Origin: Fibrella arboris
GTDB taxonomy: Bacteria; Bacteroidota; Bacteroidia; Cytophagales; Spirosomataceae
Assembly: GCF_041321095.1 (NCBI RefSeq)
Contig: NZ_JBGGWE010000001.1
Location: 496,001 to 560,000, forward strand
Direction: 5' to 3'
Length of the DNA stretch: 64,000 nt
This document shows positions 1-9,541 of the stretch, in pieces. Numbering within the stretch: the first letter of the stretch is position 1; each line of letters starts with the position of its first letter. The notes under the pieces are model-generated. The model saw nothing but the letters and a program-made list of their open reading frames with translations, had not been told where the DNA came from and made no database searches. Both the position numbers and the translations under genes were made by a program.

Positions 1-42
1 ACGGCAGGTTTCATAGGTACGTAAAGATACTACCTGAATGGT

Positions 43-207
43 AGATATGTAGGGGCGCCCCTTGCGGGCGCCCGTCTCGCGGAAGCAATAGTGTATAGTA
101 GAAGAAGCCGTTACATGTGATTGTAACGGCTTCTTCTACTATACACTATTGCTTTCGCGAGACGGGCACCCGCAACCGATTCGGGTAGGGCCACCCCTAC
201 CTATCAA
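43..207. repeat. Large near-perfect inverted repeat (hairpin element)
   Basis: Positions 62-115 and 122-175 are inverted copies: 54 bp with two mismatches around a 6-nt loop (TGTGAT). Weaker outer arms (about 43-60 and 190-207, each with a GTAGGGG core) extend the element to about 165 bp. It lies 3' of the minus-strand SusD gene that ends at 217 and would form a very stable RNA hairpin there. The near-identity of the arms suggests recent origin, as in a MITE-like element; there is no transposase nearby. Function is inferred only. Confidence 0.85.
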
Positions 208-216
208 TCCTGTGGA

Positions 217-1812
217 TTAATACCCTGCGTTCTGTGGTTGCAGGTTCGGGTTACTGTCGATGGCCTGTTGCGGGAATGGGAACAGAACAGCCGTATCAGG
301 TGACTTGGTTGCCCGTTGGTCAACTGGGTTCAGGAACGTGCCAAAGCGAATTTCATCGCTCCGGCGCCAGCCTTCCCAGTACAATTCACGACCACGCTCT
401 GCCAGAATAGCCGTCAGATCAACCGTGGCAAGCGATGTGGCACCGCGTGTGGTCCGCAGGTTATTGACGATACCAGCTGCCGTTTGGCCTTGTGGATCCG
501 TTCCCCCGCGCGCAATAGCCTCGGCTTTCATCAGCAGCACATCAGCATAACGAAGCAGGATGTAATCATTGGTTGGGTTGTTGTAGGTCGTTGGGTTTGG
601 CAGGTATTTGATAACCCGGATGCCGTTCACCTCATTGGCCAGACCAATATTCACGTTTGGTGTAAACACCAGCGGGTTACCACTACGGTCTTTCAACGGA
701 ACCAGCGCCGTGGTGCCGGCAGCCGGCGGACCAAATTGCTGACCAACCTGAAAACCAGCGGTCAGACCGGTAATGGGCGTCAAATCAGATGGTTGCGCTG
801 AACGGCGTTCGTCGTTGGCCTCAAAGCTGTTATAGAAATCCGATAAGGTCGTGAAACCGTTCCAGGCACCAATGTACTGGTTGTAGTGCTCGGTCATGAA
901 GTACCGGTTCTGAACACTACCTGGCTGCGCCGTTGCTGTGTTCTGAATGGTAAAGATCATTTCGCTCGAACGCTGATCATTGTCCCAGTGGAAGTTATCG
1001 AAATATTTCCCTTTAGCATTCAGCGCAAAAGCCGTATTGGCAATGACCTGATTTGAAAAATAAATCGCCGAGTCCATATCAGCCTTAGCGAACGTGTATG
1101 GTCCGGCAGGCGATGATGGATTCTGGTTGTACACCGCCCGGTTCAGGTACATTTTAGCCAGCATGGCAGCGGCGGCTTCTTTCGTAGCCAGGTTTGCCGT
1201 TGCTTTCGTGTAGGTTGGCAGGGTAGCAAAAGCAGCCCGCAAATCGCTGATCACAAAGTTAGACGCTGCCTGACGGCTTAGCACCTGTGGGTTGGCGTCA
1301 GCGGCATCGGTCACCTGACGAACAGGTGTACGGCCAAATAAGTCAACGATATACGAGGTGAAGAAGCCACGCAGGAAACGAGCTTGCGCAACCAGTTGAG
1401 CGTTCGAACCAGCGGCGTAAACGGCCTGCGTAGCCCGGAAAGCACCCGTATTCATGTCGTTCCAGGCATTGAGTACTTCCGTGTGCTGCGAATCCCAGGT
1501 GTGCTGGTGCAGCTTACGCCATACGCCGAAGTCATCCCAGTCAGTACCACGGGTGGGGCCCATCATTTCGTCTGACGGATGCTCTTGCAACGCATAGGTA
1601 CGTCCCTGGCTGTTTGCAATGACATTTAGCGCCTGATAAGCACCCTGTAATGTAGCTGCGGGGTCAAGCGTGATAGACCCCTGCTTGGCATCGGTTGATG
1701 ATAAGGCACCAAATACCTTGTCATCGAGATTTGTACAGCCATTGATGCCTGCCCCACCAACCAATACGGTAGCGGTTAGCAAGCCAATGGTCTTATATTT
1801 TGAAAAGCTCAT
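217..1812 (-). CDS. SusD/RagB-family nutrient-binding outer membrane lipoprotein
   Basis: This is a surface lipoprotein that caps a SusC-type TonB-dependent channel and binds the nutrient. The start has a lipoprotein signal peptide with a lipobox ending at Cys26 (INGC). The length of 531 residues, the TPR-like helical N-terminal half, the motif LLRYADVLLMKAEAIARGG and the end NPNLQPQNAGY are typical of SusD/RagB proteins. It lies 100 bp downstream of its partner SusC gene on the same strand, so the two should be co-transcribed. It is a clear paralogue of the SusD gene at 9542-11038: both carry an EHP...EM..PTRG.DW...GVWR..HTWD block. The substrate cannot be read from the sequence. Confidence 0.95.
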   Translation of the reverse strand: MSFSKYKTIGLLTATVLVGGAGINGCTNLDDKVFGALSSTDAKQGSITLDPAATLQGAYQALNVIANSQGRTYALQEHPSDEMMGPTRGTDWDDFGVWRKLHQHTWDSQHTEVLNAWNDMNTGAFRATQAVYAAGSNAQLVAQARFLRGFFTSYIVDLFGRTPVRQVTDAADANPQVLSRQAASNFVISDLRAAFATLPTYTKATANLATKEAAAAMLAKMYLNRAVYNQNPSSPAGPYTFAKADMDSAIYFSNQVIANTAFALNAKGKYFDNFHWDNDQRSSEMIFTIQNTATAQPGSVQNRYFMTEHYNQYIGAWNGFTTLSDFYNSFEANDERRSAQPSDLTPITGLTAGFQVGQQFGPPAAGTTALVPLKDRSGNPLVFTPNVNIGLANEVNGIRVIKYLPNPTTYNNPTNDYILLRYADVLLMKAEAIARGGTDPQGQTAAGIVNNLRTTRGATSLATVDLTAILAERGRELYWEGWRRSDEIRFGTFLNPVDQRATKSPDTAVLFPFPQQAIDSNPNLQPQNAGY

Positions 1813-1912
1813 GTTTTTAAAATAAAATGTTCTGTTGATGCCTGTTCGTATGCACTAGATAATATGAAAATAATACTATTAGTACATACGAGCCAGGACT
1901 CATACTAGTTGC

Positions 1913-4900
1913 TTAGAACCCAACATTTAATCCCAGCGTGATCGTACGGGGCGTTGGGTATGGCGTGTAGTCGATACCCAGTGATGGAATACCGTTCCCA
2001 TTGCCGTTGTAAGTCACCGTGTTCACATCTGGGTTCAGGCCCGTGTAGCCGGTGAAGATGAACAGGTTCTGACCAGTCAATGACAGCGACAGTGACTTGG
2101 CAAAACCACCGCTAGGTAGCTCGAACCGACGTGACAGCGTCAGGTTGGTGATCCGAACATAGTCGCTGCTTTCCAGGAAGCGGGTCGATACCGAAGCAGG
2201 GTTCAGGCCATTCTCATTGCTGTTGGCCACATCATACGTTACGTTACGAGCGTTCTTGAGGGCGCCTTTAGCAAACAGGGCGTTGGCCGTGTTGTTGTAG
2301 ATCTTACCGCCAAATTGCCCATTCACGAACAGGCTGGCTGTCCACAGGCCGAACGTGAAATTGTTGGTCAACCCTAAACGCAGTTTAGCAAATGGGCTAC
2401 CCTGATAGGTTGCCGCGCCATTGTCGGCATAGGTTGAATACCCATTTGAATCAAAGCCAGTGAACTTAGGAATGAAGAACGAGAACGGGGCATAGCCATC
2501 CGTGATCCGTTCTGCATACGCACCCGACAAGCCCTGGCCGCTGATCGCCCCAACAGCCTGGTTTGTACCGATACCGTTTGCTTTAATATCAAGCGTGGTC
2601 AGGTTGAATACCGCTTCCCAACCAAACTGCTGCGTTTGCGCTACCTGACCGATCAGGTTCAGCTCGATCCCCTGGCTGACGATCTCGCCGGGCAGGTTGA
2701 TCCATTTGTAGCTAACTGGAGCAGGCTGTGCGTAGAACACCTGTAACAGCGTGTTCGAACCAGCGCGGTGATAGTAGTCGATCGATCCGGACAGACGTCC
2801 TTTCAAAATGCTGAAATCAATACCGGCACCCGTCGTCGTGTTCTGCTCCCACTTCAGGTCAGGGTTCGGGTTATTCTGCTGAATCTGCGAACCTGTGTTG
2901 GTGTATGTATAGATGATTTTCGAGGCACCACCGGCAAAATCCTGGTTACCCACAATACCGTAGTTGGCCCGGATTTTCAGATCGTCGAAAATACCTTTGG
3001 GAATGAAGCTTTCCTGCGAAATGCGCCATGCACCGGCCAGTGACGGGAATGTTCCGTACTTGTTGTTGATCCCGAAACGCGATGATCCATCGACCCGCAC
3101 TGTAGCTGTCAACAGGTATTTTTCATTCCAGTTGTAATTGGCCCGGCCAAAGTATGACTGAAGATCATTCTGGCCGCGTGATGAACCACCACCGATTGCC
3201 GTTCCTGTCAATGTGTTGGCAGCACCGATGTTATCGGTGTATGAAATGACCGATTCGTTGAAGGGGAACCGGCTGGCGGCCAGATAGCTCGTGGTGGTAC
3301 CAAATGTCTGGTAAGCAAAACCAGCTACCGCTTCCAACGTACCTGGACCCAGTTTCCGGTTATAGTTGGCTGTGTATTCAACCAGTTTCGACAGACGGTT
3401 CAGGTTGTTAATGTAAGCAGCGCCACCAAGGCCCGTTGCCGGATCGGTAAAGACCTGGTTTGTTACCGAGCCAAGTGGCACCGAGAACTGACCATTCAAG
3501 CGCGAGTCGATCGATGTTGTCCGGGTCGATGTTGAGTTATCGACCCCAAAGTTTGCTTTCAATGACAAGCCATCTGTTACATACCAGGTAGCACTAACGT
3601 TGGCCAGTGTCCGGTTGGTCACGCTCTTATCGTGGTACAGATCCAGCATCGCCCGTGGGTTACGGTACGAGCCACCAGCAAGCTGGTAGTATGACGACGT
3701 ATCGCTGCTGTTCCGGAAAACTGGGTACGTTGGGTTAGCACCGATCATAGCACCAAACAGGTTACCCAATGCACCAGCCTGGTTACCGGTCATGGCATAC
3801 TGGTCCGTTACATTCGATGTCGTGGCGTTTACGGCCAGCGTTACCTTCTTGTTGAAGATATCCTGCGAGGCATTGATACGACCCGTAACCCGCTGCTGCC
3901 CCGTGCCTTTCACCAGGCCCTGCTGATCCTGGTAACCTACTGAGAACAGGTAACGTGTGTTGTCGTTACCACCGCCGAAGCTTGCATTATAGATCTGTGA
4001 AATGCTGGTACGCAGAATCTCTTTCTGCCAGTCGGTGTTCGCTCCCGCGTTCACGGTCGACAGTGTTGCGTCGCCACCGGCTTTCGTTACGCCCGCCAGG
4101 AAATCGGCAGCAGAAAGCAGATTGTATCGCTTTAACGTTGACGAAACCGCACCTGATGCCGAGAAATTAAGCTGTGGCGCACCGGCCTTTCCTTTGCGGG
4201 TTGTGATCAGTACAACACCGTTGGCACCCCGCGCCCCATAAATAGCGGCCGCCGAGGCATCTTTCAATACCGAGATGTTCTCGATATCGCTTGGGTTCAG
4301 GAATGACAGCGGGTTACGCGCCGTGGTGGTTCCTGTACCGAAGTCGGGCGTACCACTACTGAAATCACCACCATCGAGGGGCACACCATCGATAACGTAC
4401 AAGGGCGTGTTACCACCCCGCAGCGACACGGCACCCCGGATCTGGATGTTGTTGGCGGCACCTGGCTCACCACTCGCTGGCGTGATCTGCACACCAGCTA
4501 CCCGACCCTGAAGCAATTGTTCAGGCGAAGTAATTACCCCTTTATTGAAGTCTTTAGGCCCCAATGTCGCTACCGAACCGGTTACGTCTTTGGCTTTCTG
4601 CGTGCCGTAACCCACCACGACCACTTCGCTTAGGGTCTTGTTGTCTTCAACCAGCGAGATATCGATCGTTTGGCGGTTGCCAACGGTCACTTCCTGTGGC
4701 GTATAGCCGATCGAACTAAACACCAGCACCGATGTGGGACCAACACCTGTTAGTCTATATCTTCCATCGGCATCAGTAGTTATACCACGTGTCTGTCCTT
4801 TGACCTGTACGGTAACGCCAGGCAGACCAATACTACTGGTCCCATCGGTTACTCTGCCGCCAACAGACGCCTCCTGCGCAAACGAGTAAGAGGTAGTAAA

Positions 4901-5011
4901 GAGCATAAGCAGCATGAATACTGCTTTCCATAGGTTTACAGCTTTGTTGGTTCGCAGTTTATGGCTGGAATCAACAACCTGACCCACTGTTGAGTAGGGT
5001 TTGTCGTTCAT
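1913..5011 (-). CDS. SusC/RagA-family TonB-linked outer membrane protein
   Basis: This is a TonB-dependent outer-membrane channel that imports a ligand delivered by the adjacent SusD. A signal sequence (about residues 25-46, ending SYSFAQ) is followed by a carboxypeptidase-regulatory-like domain (about 50-125; GVTVQVKGQTRGITTDADG), the plug with the SusC signatures LSEVVVVGYGTQ, QIRG and YVIDGVPL, and a long beta-barrel ending in the aromatic GLNVGF. The length of 1032 residues is normal. Energy would come from a TonB-ExbB-ExbD complex; ExbB/ExbD-type genes lie at the far end of the window. It is paralogous to the SusC at 11062-14088. The cargo is unknown. Confidence 0.96.
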   Translation of the reverse strand: MNDKPYSTVGQVVDSSHKLRTNKAVNLWKAVFMLLMLFTTSYSFAQEASVGGRVTDGTSSIGLPGVTVQVKGQTRGITTDADGRYRLTGVGPTSVLVFSSIGYTPQEVTVGNRQTIDISLVEDNKTLSEVVVVGYGTQKAKDVTGSVATLGPKDFNKGVITSPEQLLQGRVAGVQITPASGEPGAANNIQIRGAVSLRGGNTPLYVIDGVPLDGGDFSSGTPDFGTGTTTARNPLSFLNPSDIENISVLKDASAAAIYGARGANGVVLITTRKGKAGAPQLNFSASGAVSSTLKRYNLLSAADFLAGVTKAGGDATLSTVNAGANTDWQKEILRTSISQIYNASFGGGNDNTRYLFSVGYQDQQGLVKGTGQQRVTGRINASQDIFNKKVTLAVNATTSNVTDQYAMTGNQAGALGNLFGAMIGANPTYPVFRNSSDTSSYYQLAGGSYRNPRAMLDLYHDKSVTNRTLANVSATWYVTDGLSLKANFGVDNSTSTRTTSIDSRLNGQFSVPLGSVTNQVFTDPATGLGGAAYINNLNRLSKLVEYTANYNRKLGPGTLEAVAGFAYQTFGTTTSYLAASRFPFNESVISYTDNIGAANTLTGTAIGGGSSRGQNDLQSYFGRANYNWNEKYLLTATVRVDGSSRFGINNKYGTFPSLAGAWRISQESFIPKGIFDDLKIRANYGIVGNQDFAGGASKIIYTYTNTGSQIQQNNPNPDLKWEQNTTTGAGIDFSILKGRLSGSIDYYHRAGSNTLLQVFYAQPAPVSYKWINLPGEIVSQGIELNLIGQVAQTQQFGWEAVFNLTTLDIKANGIGTNQAVGAISGQGLSGAYAERITDGYAPFSFFIPKFTGFDSNGYSTYADNGAATYQGSPFAKLRLGLTNNFTFGLWTASLFVNGQFGGKIYNNTANALFAKGALKNARNVTYDVANSNENGLNPASVSTRFLESSDYVRITNLTLSRRFELPSGGFAKSLSLSLTGQNLFIFTGYTGLNPDVNTVTYNGNGNGIPSLGIDYTPYPTPRTITLGLNVGF

Positions 5012-5411
5012 AAAACGGTTGACTTGTTAAAAATGGTTTTAACCACCCTTCGCCGCTTTGTTGTACAGACAAATAAGCGAAATCAACCAAACAACGATGA
5101 CGTTGATAATGAGGTACTTGAAAGTTTGCCACGTTGAGTATTGACTCCTTCTGATTTGTAATTGGACAAAGCAGGGCTGGTCTATAGGGCAAATTACAAT
5201 AGTAAGATTGAATAATTCAACTAATTCAGGGAAACCCTGTTTAATATATTTTAACATTAGGGTTTATATAGTGCAGTTAATTGTTTTAATACAATATAAA
5301 AAGTGCTGCCCAGGCCTGGGCAGCACCTTTATTATGAACCACTTAGCGGTACCAACTGGTTACATAGTTACACGTGTATATAGTTATTAGCCCACAAAAG
5401 GCCACTAAAAT
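5012..5411. other. 400-bp intergenic region with no supported gene
   Basis: AT-rich spacer upstream of the first SusC gene. Apart from the terminator at 5301-5329 I see no conserved reading frame. It should contain the promoter of the SusC/SusD pair, but I find no convincing TAnnTTTG box on the minus strand. Confidence 0.6.
5301..5329 (-). terminator. Rho-independent terminator of the FG-GAP protein gene
   Basis: A GC-rich inverted repeat (GTGCTGCCCA / TGGGCAGCAC) with a 3-4 nt loop. Read on the minus strand it is followed by a T-rich run, and it lies about 80 bp after the stop codon at 5412. It separates that gene from the downstream SusC/SusD pair. Confidence 0.8.
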
Positions 5412-8400
5412 TTAACGCTGTTTAAATAGCACCGGCGCTGCATTATTAACCAGGCTGAGTAGGTACGGTTGTTTATTGATCGTCAGCGGGCTAATCTGCT
5501 TCACTTCTCCGCCTGCCAGATAGCCGCTTTCTTTGCTCGACAGTACCCGGAATGTACCGCCTGGCTGATTTAGCAAAACAATTCCCTGACAGGCATCGAT
5601 CATACCAAGTTGTGGCGTGAAATGCGTAAAGTTTCCGCCTAGCACCACGTCTTTTCGGCCGTCGTTATTCAGATCGTCACAGGCAATGGCATTCACGCAG
5701 GTCGTTTGTACGGCGGCGGGCAGGTCGCGCACGGTGAATGCACCTTTTCCATTATTCATGGCTACAATCGACCGCCGGTAGGTTAGCGTTTTCTGCTGAC
5801 TGGCTTCCAGCACATTGGCCGGGAACAAGTCCTGCAATGCTTTGGTGGCGTAATCACTGTGTTTCAGAATCTTGGTTTTCAGGAACGGAAACTGGTCGGC
5901 CATTTCGCGCTTTAGAAACACAGGTACGTCCCGACCATCGATGGTCTTGGTCATGATCTTGTCGAGAATTCCGTTTTTATCAAAATCATTGACCCATAGC
6001 TTCAGTGGGTGTTCAGCGTCGGCATTCAGTGCGAAATTCTCACCGATATTACCAATGATCAGGTCATTGTCTTTGTCGCCATCAACATCGGCCACGACTA
6101 CGCTTCCCCACATACCCGTAAGGTCATTCAGCCCGGTTGTCTGTTTCACAAAGCGGCCATTTACGTAGCCGAACACTTGCGGGCCCATCCAGTCGCCAAC
6201 CACGACCAGCTCGCTGCGGCCATCCGCATTCAGGTCAGCCCATTTGGCGTCGCGAATCATACCCAGATCGGCAAAGTCGGGGGCTATACGCTTCGATACA
6301 TCCTGAAATTCGCCGGTCCCGTCGTTCTGGTAAAGGAAACTGGGTGGGCTCACGCCGTATTCTCTGGGGTAACTCCGGCTACCAACAAACAGGTCCAGAT
6401 CGCCATCGCCATCGTAATCATAGGGAACAGCCACCGATGTGTTCATGGTTGTCTGTGGCAATGCACGGATGTTAATCTGGAACCCACCCTTGCCATCGTT
6501 GACATATAATCGGTTCCTCAACGTACCTGAACCGGTTGGGACTTCGTTTCCGCCACTGCCGACGAATAGATCGAGATCACCGTCTTTATCGGCATCGAAA
6601 AACAGGGCGGCAGTGTCTTCAAAATCACTCAACTCCCTGAAAATCGGCTGGCTGGACTTGGCAAAGCCTGTGCCCGTTTGCAGATACAGCTGCCCTCCCT
6701 GCCCTTTCGCTCCACCGATATATATATCCTGTCGACCGTCGCCATTCACATCACCAATGGCTGCTTTGGGTCCTTCCGACGACAGTTTCATGGGTATATT
6801 CCGCTCGGCGAAAAAGTCTTCATACTTGTCTTCAACGTGGGCATCGAACGGGGCAGGCACGCTGGTAAAAAGAGCGGGAGCGGTCGGCTGGGTACGTTGC
6901 ACTGACGTACCTGGCAGTACGCGGGCATCGGCATGGTTCAGCGTTAGGGTCGTTCCCACTTTAGGAGTACGGAGCACGGTCACCTTGTCATCAAACCACG
7001 TTACCCGCACGGAGTCGACTTGTTTGAGTGTTCCCAAGCCAATCGTCTGTATATACTCCGTGCTCGACTGAAACCCACGCGATGGCGCGATGTACCGGCT
7101 GAAAATCTGCTTTCCGGCAAACACTTCGATCTTCGACCCGATCGCAAACGTATTCTGTCCGTCGCCCTGGAGCTTTACCCGCAAAAACTGATTAGCCGTT
7201 GCCTTTTTCTCCGCGTGATTCTGATAGACAAAACAGGGCTGATTCACATTGTTGACAATCAGATCGAGGTCGCCGTCATTATCGAGGTCAGCGTAGGCGG
7301 CCCCATTCGAGAACGACGGATCGGCCAGGCCCATGGCGTCGCCCGTTTCGGTAAAGCGCAGGTTCTTGTTGTTGCTGAAAAAGTAGTTCGGAATGGGCCG
7401 TGATGGCATGTTCTTCACGATCTCATCAAACTCCTGCTTCTTACCCGACAGCACCATTTTCTGCGCAAGCTCATTGGCGAAGAAATCGATAAAATCCTGA
7501 TCGATAACGTCGTTATAAATGCCATTGCAAACGTAAATGTCGTTGTAGCCGTCGTTATCGGCGTCAAACAGCAGAGCGCCCCAACTCCAGTCGCTGGCAG
7601 CCACACCGGCGTAGTTGGCAATTTCGCTGAACGTGCCATTCTGATTATTCAACTGAAGGCAATTCTGCTGCAACTGGCTATAAAATCCCTTGTCGCGTTT
7701 CAGATTAGCCACATAATGATTCTCAAACGAGGTGGTTGTTTTCAGCCGTTTCTCATCGCGGGGCAGCATTTCGGTCGTGAATATCTCAGGATACCCATCG
7801 TTGTTGATATCGGCCATGTCGGCTCCCATCGATGCGATGCTCAGGTGCTTCATCCGCTGTTCAATCTCTTCCCTGAACCCGGTATGACGGCCAGCTTCAT
7901 CGTGCTGATTGATGTAGAGGTAATCTTTCTCAAAGAAATCGTTCGATACATAGATGTCTGGCCAGTTGTCGCCGTTTACGTCACCGATGGTCACGCCGAG
8001 GCCGAAGCCAATCAGGCTGCTGTAGATAGTTTCCTCTTTGGAAACATCATGGAACACGCCATTATCATTACGCATTAGCCGGTCGCCGCCGCCTTTCAGA
8101 AAGTCTTTCACCGGCCAGTCTTCGGCCCGCACCGAGCGGTTGTTTTCGTAGTTAAGCGTGTTGACCGGAATAAAACTGTTGTTCAGGATATAGCAGTCGA
8201 GGTCGCCGTCTTTATCGTAATCAAAAAAGGCGGCGTGGGTCGTGTAGCCGTTGTCGTCCAGGCCATACTTTTTAGCTTCTTCTGTAAACGTAGGTACGCC
8301 ATCGGGCCCGTTTCCCTGATTGATATACAGTTCCTTCCGCTGATCAACGCCTTTCTGGTAACCGGCATAGCAAACGTAGATATCGAGCCGACCGTCGTTA

Positions 8401-8783
8401 TTGATATCGACCATGACCACGCCGGTGCCCCATTTACCATTGCTTCCTACTTTCGCTTTGGTGGTAACGTCGTCATACTTCCAGTTTCCCTTGTTCAGGT
8501 ACAGCTTGTTCGACCCCATGTTTGAGGTGAAAAAGATATCGGGCAGCCCATCATTATTGATATCGCCCACACCCACACCGCCCCCGTTGTAGAAGTTACG
8601 GTAGTTGAAAATATTGAAATCAGCCCGGTTTTCGACCTTGTTTTGAAAGGTGACGCCAATGGCCTCATTGTCCATTTTCTCAAACAGGGTATCGCCCTTT
8701 TTCGACGAGCAGGCTGTAAAGAACAGGGCAACCAGACAGCCCAAAGTGAGCTTCAGGTACGTTATTGATACTGTATTGTTCAT
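5412..8783 (-). CDS. CRTAC1-type FG-GAP/VCBS repeat lipoprotein with ASPIC/UnbV domain
   Basis: A large surface or periplasmic lipoprotein (1123 aa) with a lipobox at Cys25 (FFTACSS). It carries about thirteen DxNxDGxxD calcium-binding loops of FG-GAP/VCBS blades, for example DINNDGLPDI, DYDKDGDLDC and DADKDGDLDL, in two propeller regions. Between them, around residues 530-620, is an ASPIC/UnbV-like domain (NTFAIGSKIEVFAG...VDSVRVTWFDD). Proteins of this type are often encoded beside SusC/SusD pairs in Bacteroidota, as here, but their molecular function is poorly defined; adhesion or substrate binding is inference. A TAACTTTG box on the minus strand at 8807-8814 may be its promoter. Confidence 0.93.
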   Translation of the reverse strand: MNNTVSITYLKLTLGCLVALFFTACSSKKGDTLFEKMDNEAIGVTFQNKVENRADFNIFNYRNFYNGGGVGVGDINNDGLPDIFFTSNMGSNKLYLNKGNWKYDDVTTKAKVGSNGKWGTGVVMVDINNDGRLDIYVCYAGYQKGVDQRKELYINQGNGPDGVPTFTEEAKKYGLDDNGYTTHAAFFDYDKDGDLDCYILNNSFIPVNTLNYENNRSVRAEDWPVKDFLKGGGDRLMRNDNGVFHDVSKEETIYSSLIGFGLGVTIGDVNGDNWPDIYVSNDFFEKDYLYINQHDEAGRHTGFREEIEQRMKHLSIASMGADMADINNDGYPEIFTTEMLPRDEKRLKTTTSFENHYVANLKRDKGFYSQLQQNCLQLNNQNGTFSEIANYAGVAASDWSWGALLFDADNDGYNDIYVCNGIYNDVIDQDFIDFFANELAQKMVLSGKKQEFDEIVKNMPSRPIPNYFFSNNKNLRFTETGDAMGLADPSFSNGAAYADLDNDGDLDLIVNNVNQPCFVYQNHAEKKATANQFLRVKLQGDGQNTFAIGSKIEVFAGKQIFSRYIAPSRGFQSSTEYIQTIGLGTLKQVDSVRVTWFDDKVTVLRTPKVGTTLTLNHADARVLPGTSVQRTQPTAPALFTSVPAPFDAHVEDKYEDFFAERNIPMKLSSEGPKAAIGDVNGDGRQDIYIGGAKGQGGQLYLQTGTGFAKSSQPIFRELSDFEDTAALFFDADKDGDLDLFVGSGGNEVPTGSGTLRNRLYVNDGKGGFQINIRALPQTTMNTSVAVPYDYDGDGDLDLFVGSRSYPREYGVSPPSFLYQNDGTGEFQDVSKRIAPDFADLGMIRDAKWADLNADGRSELVVVGDWMGPQVFGYVNGRFVKQTTGLNDLTGMWGSVVVADVDGDKDNDLIIGNIGENFALNADAEHPLKLWVNDFDKNGILDKIMTKTIDGRDVPVFLKREMADQFPFLKTKILKHSDYATKALQDLFPANVLEASQQKTLTYRRSIVAMNNGKGAFTVRDLPAAVQTTCVNAIACDDLNNDGRKDVVLGGNFTHFTPQLGMIDACQGIVLLNQPGGTFRVLSSKESGYLAGGEVKQISPLTINKQPYLLSLVNNAAPVLFKQR

Positions 8784-8806
8784 AGGTTAGTGACGGTACG
8801 CCAATC

Positions 8807-8814
8807 CAAAGTTA
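8807..8814 (-). promoter_or_regulatory. Candidate Bacteroidota -7 box (TAACTTTG)
   Basis: Matches TAnnTTTG on the minus strand, 24 bp upstream of the start codon at 8783. No clear -33 TTTG is present at the usual spacing, so support is partial. Confidence 0.4.
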
Positions 8815-8862
8815 CCCACTAAAACCTATACCGGTCGGGGAAACTTACAAGTTTACCGGGGC

Positions 8863-9417
8863 TCAGTACAGCAACGATTTAGGCGCGTCGCCGCGCAGCA
8901 TGATTTTCGGGCGCTTGTAGACCAACAGCCCCTCCAGGCTTTTCCAGGTTTTCGGGTCACGCATGGTGTTGAAGTTCCCCGTTTTACCCAGGAGGCGGAT
9001 AACCATTTTTTCCTCAGAAAGCGATTCCACAGTTACGTCGCCTTCGGTCATCAGAAAACCGTCGCCGGTACGCAGTTTTTTATCACGTACCCGGCCAATC
9101 ATCACGCTCCCCGCCGATTGATTGTCGACCATAATAGTCCGCACCACCGGTTTTTTGGCAAATAAGGTTTGGTCGGCAAACGACAGAATAACGTTACTCT
9201 CGTGCTGATCGAAAAGGTTTATATGGATGGTGTTAGTCGAAATGGTCACCTCGCCATTGAACCGGCTGTCTTCGGGGTAAAAAGCCTCACCATCCATGTT
9301 GACCAGTAGTCTGGCCTCACCTTCTTTCAACGAGTTATAAATCGCATCAACATCTGGTTTCGGCGTGCAGGCATTAATCAGGAGTAGGGTCATTAAAAGA
9401 AGAATACGAACGCGCAT
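8863..9417 (-). CDS. Hypothetical lipoprotein
   Basis: I do not recognise a family. The reading frame is open from 9453, but the ATG at 9417 starts directly at a lipoprotein signal peptide (MRVRILLLMTLLLINAC, lipid Cys17), so I prefer it (184 aa). The rest is beta-rich with no transmembrane segment, which suggests a soluble domain anchored in the periplasm or outer membrane. It lies 79 bp upstream of the FG-GAP gene and downstream of a SusC/SusD pair, all on the minus strand, so it may be functionally tied to that uptake locus. A strong terminator at 9491-9517 separates it from the upstream SusD gene. Confidence 0.8.
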   Translation of the reverse strand: MRVRILLLMTLLLINACTPKPDVDAIYNSLKEGEARLLVNMDGEAFYPEDSRFNGEVTISTNTIHINLFDQHESNVILSFADQTLFAKKPVVRTIMVDNQSAGSVMIGRVRDKKLRTGDGFLMTEGDVTVESLSEEKMVIRLLGKTGNFNTMRDPKTWKSLEGLLVYKRPKIMLRGDAPKSLLY

Positions 9418-9490
9418 AGTTGGTAAAGAAGAGATTACAGGCTTATAAGTCACTGGCTGTCTGATAGGTTTCCGGGTACGTTGTAAATGT

Positions 9491-9517
9491 AAAAAGGCCC
9501 GCCGGAGCGGGCCTTTT
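9491..9517 (-). terminator. Rho-independent terminator of the second SusC/SusD pair
   Basis: Perfect GC-rich stem (AAAAGGCCCGC / GCGGGCCTTTT) with a 4-nt loop, flanked by T-runs in either direction. It is about 25 bp after the SusD stop codon at 9542. Confidence 0.85.
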
Positions 9518-9541
9518 CGGAACTGGTGGGATCACTCAGTA

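Noticed and set aside
6439..7071. Frame of 210 codons antisense to the FG-GAP gene
   Set aside because: Ser/Pro/Arg-rich composition typical of an antisense shadow; the minus-strand protein has about thirteen calcium loops.
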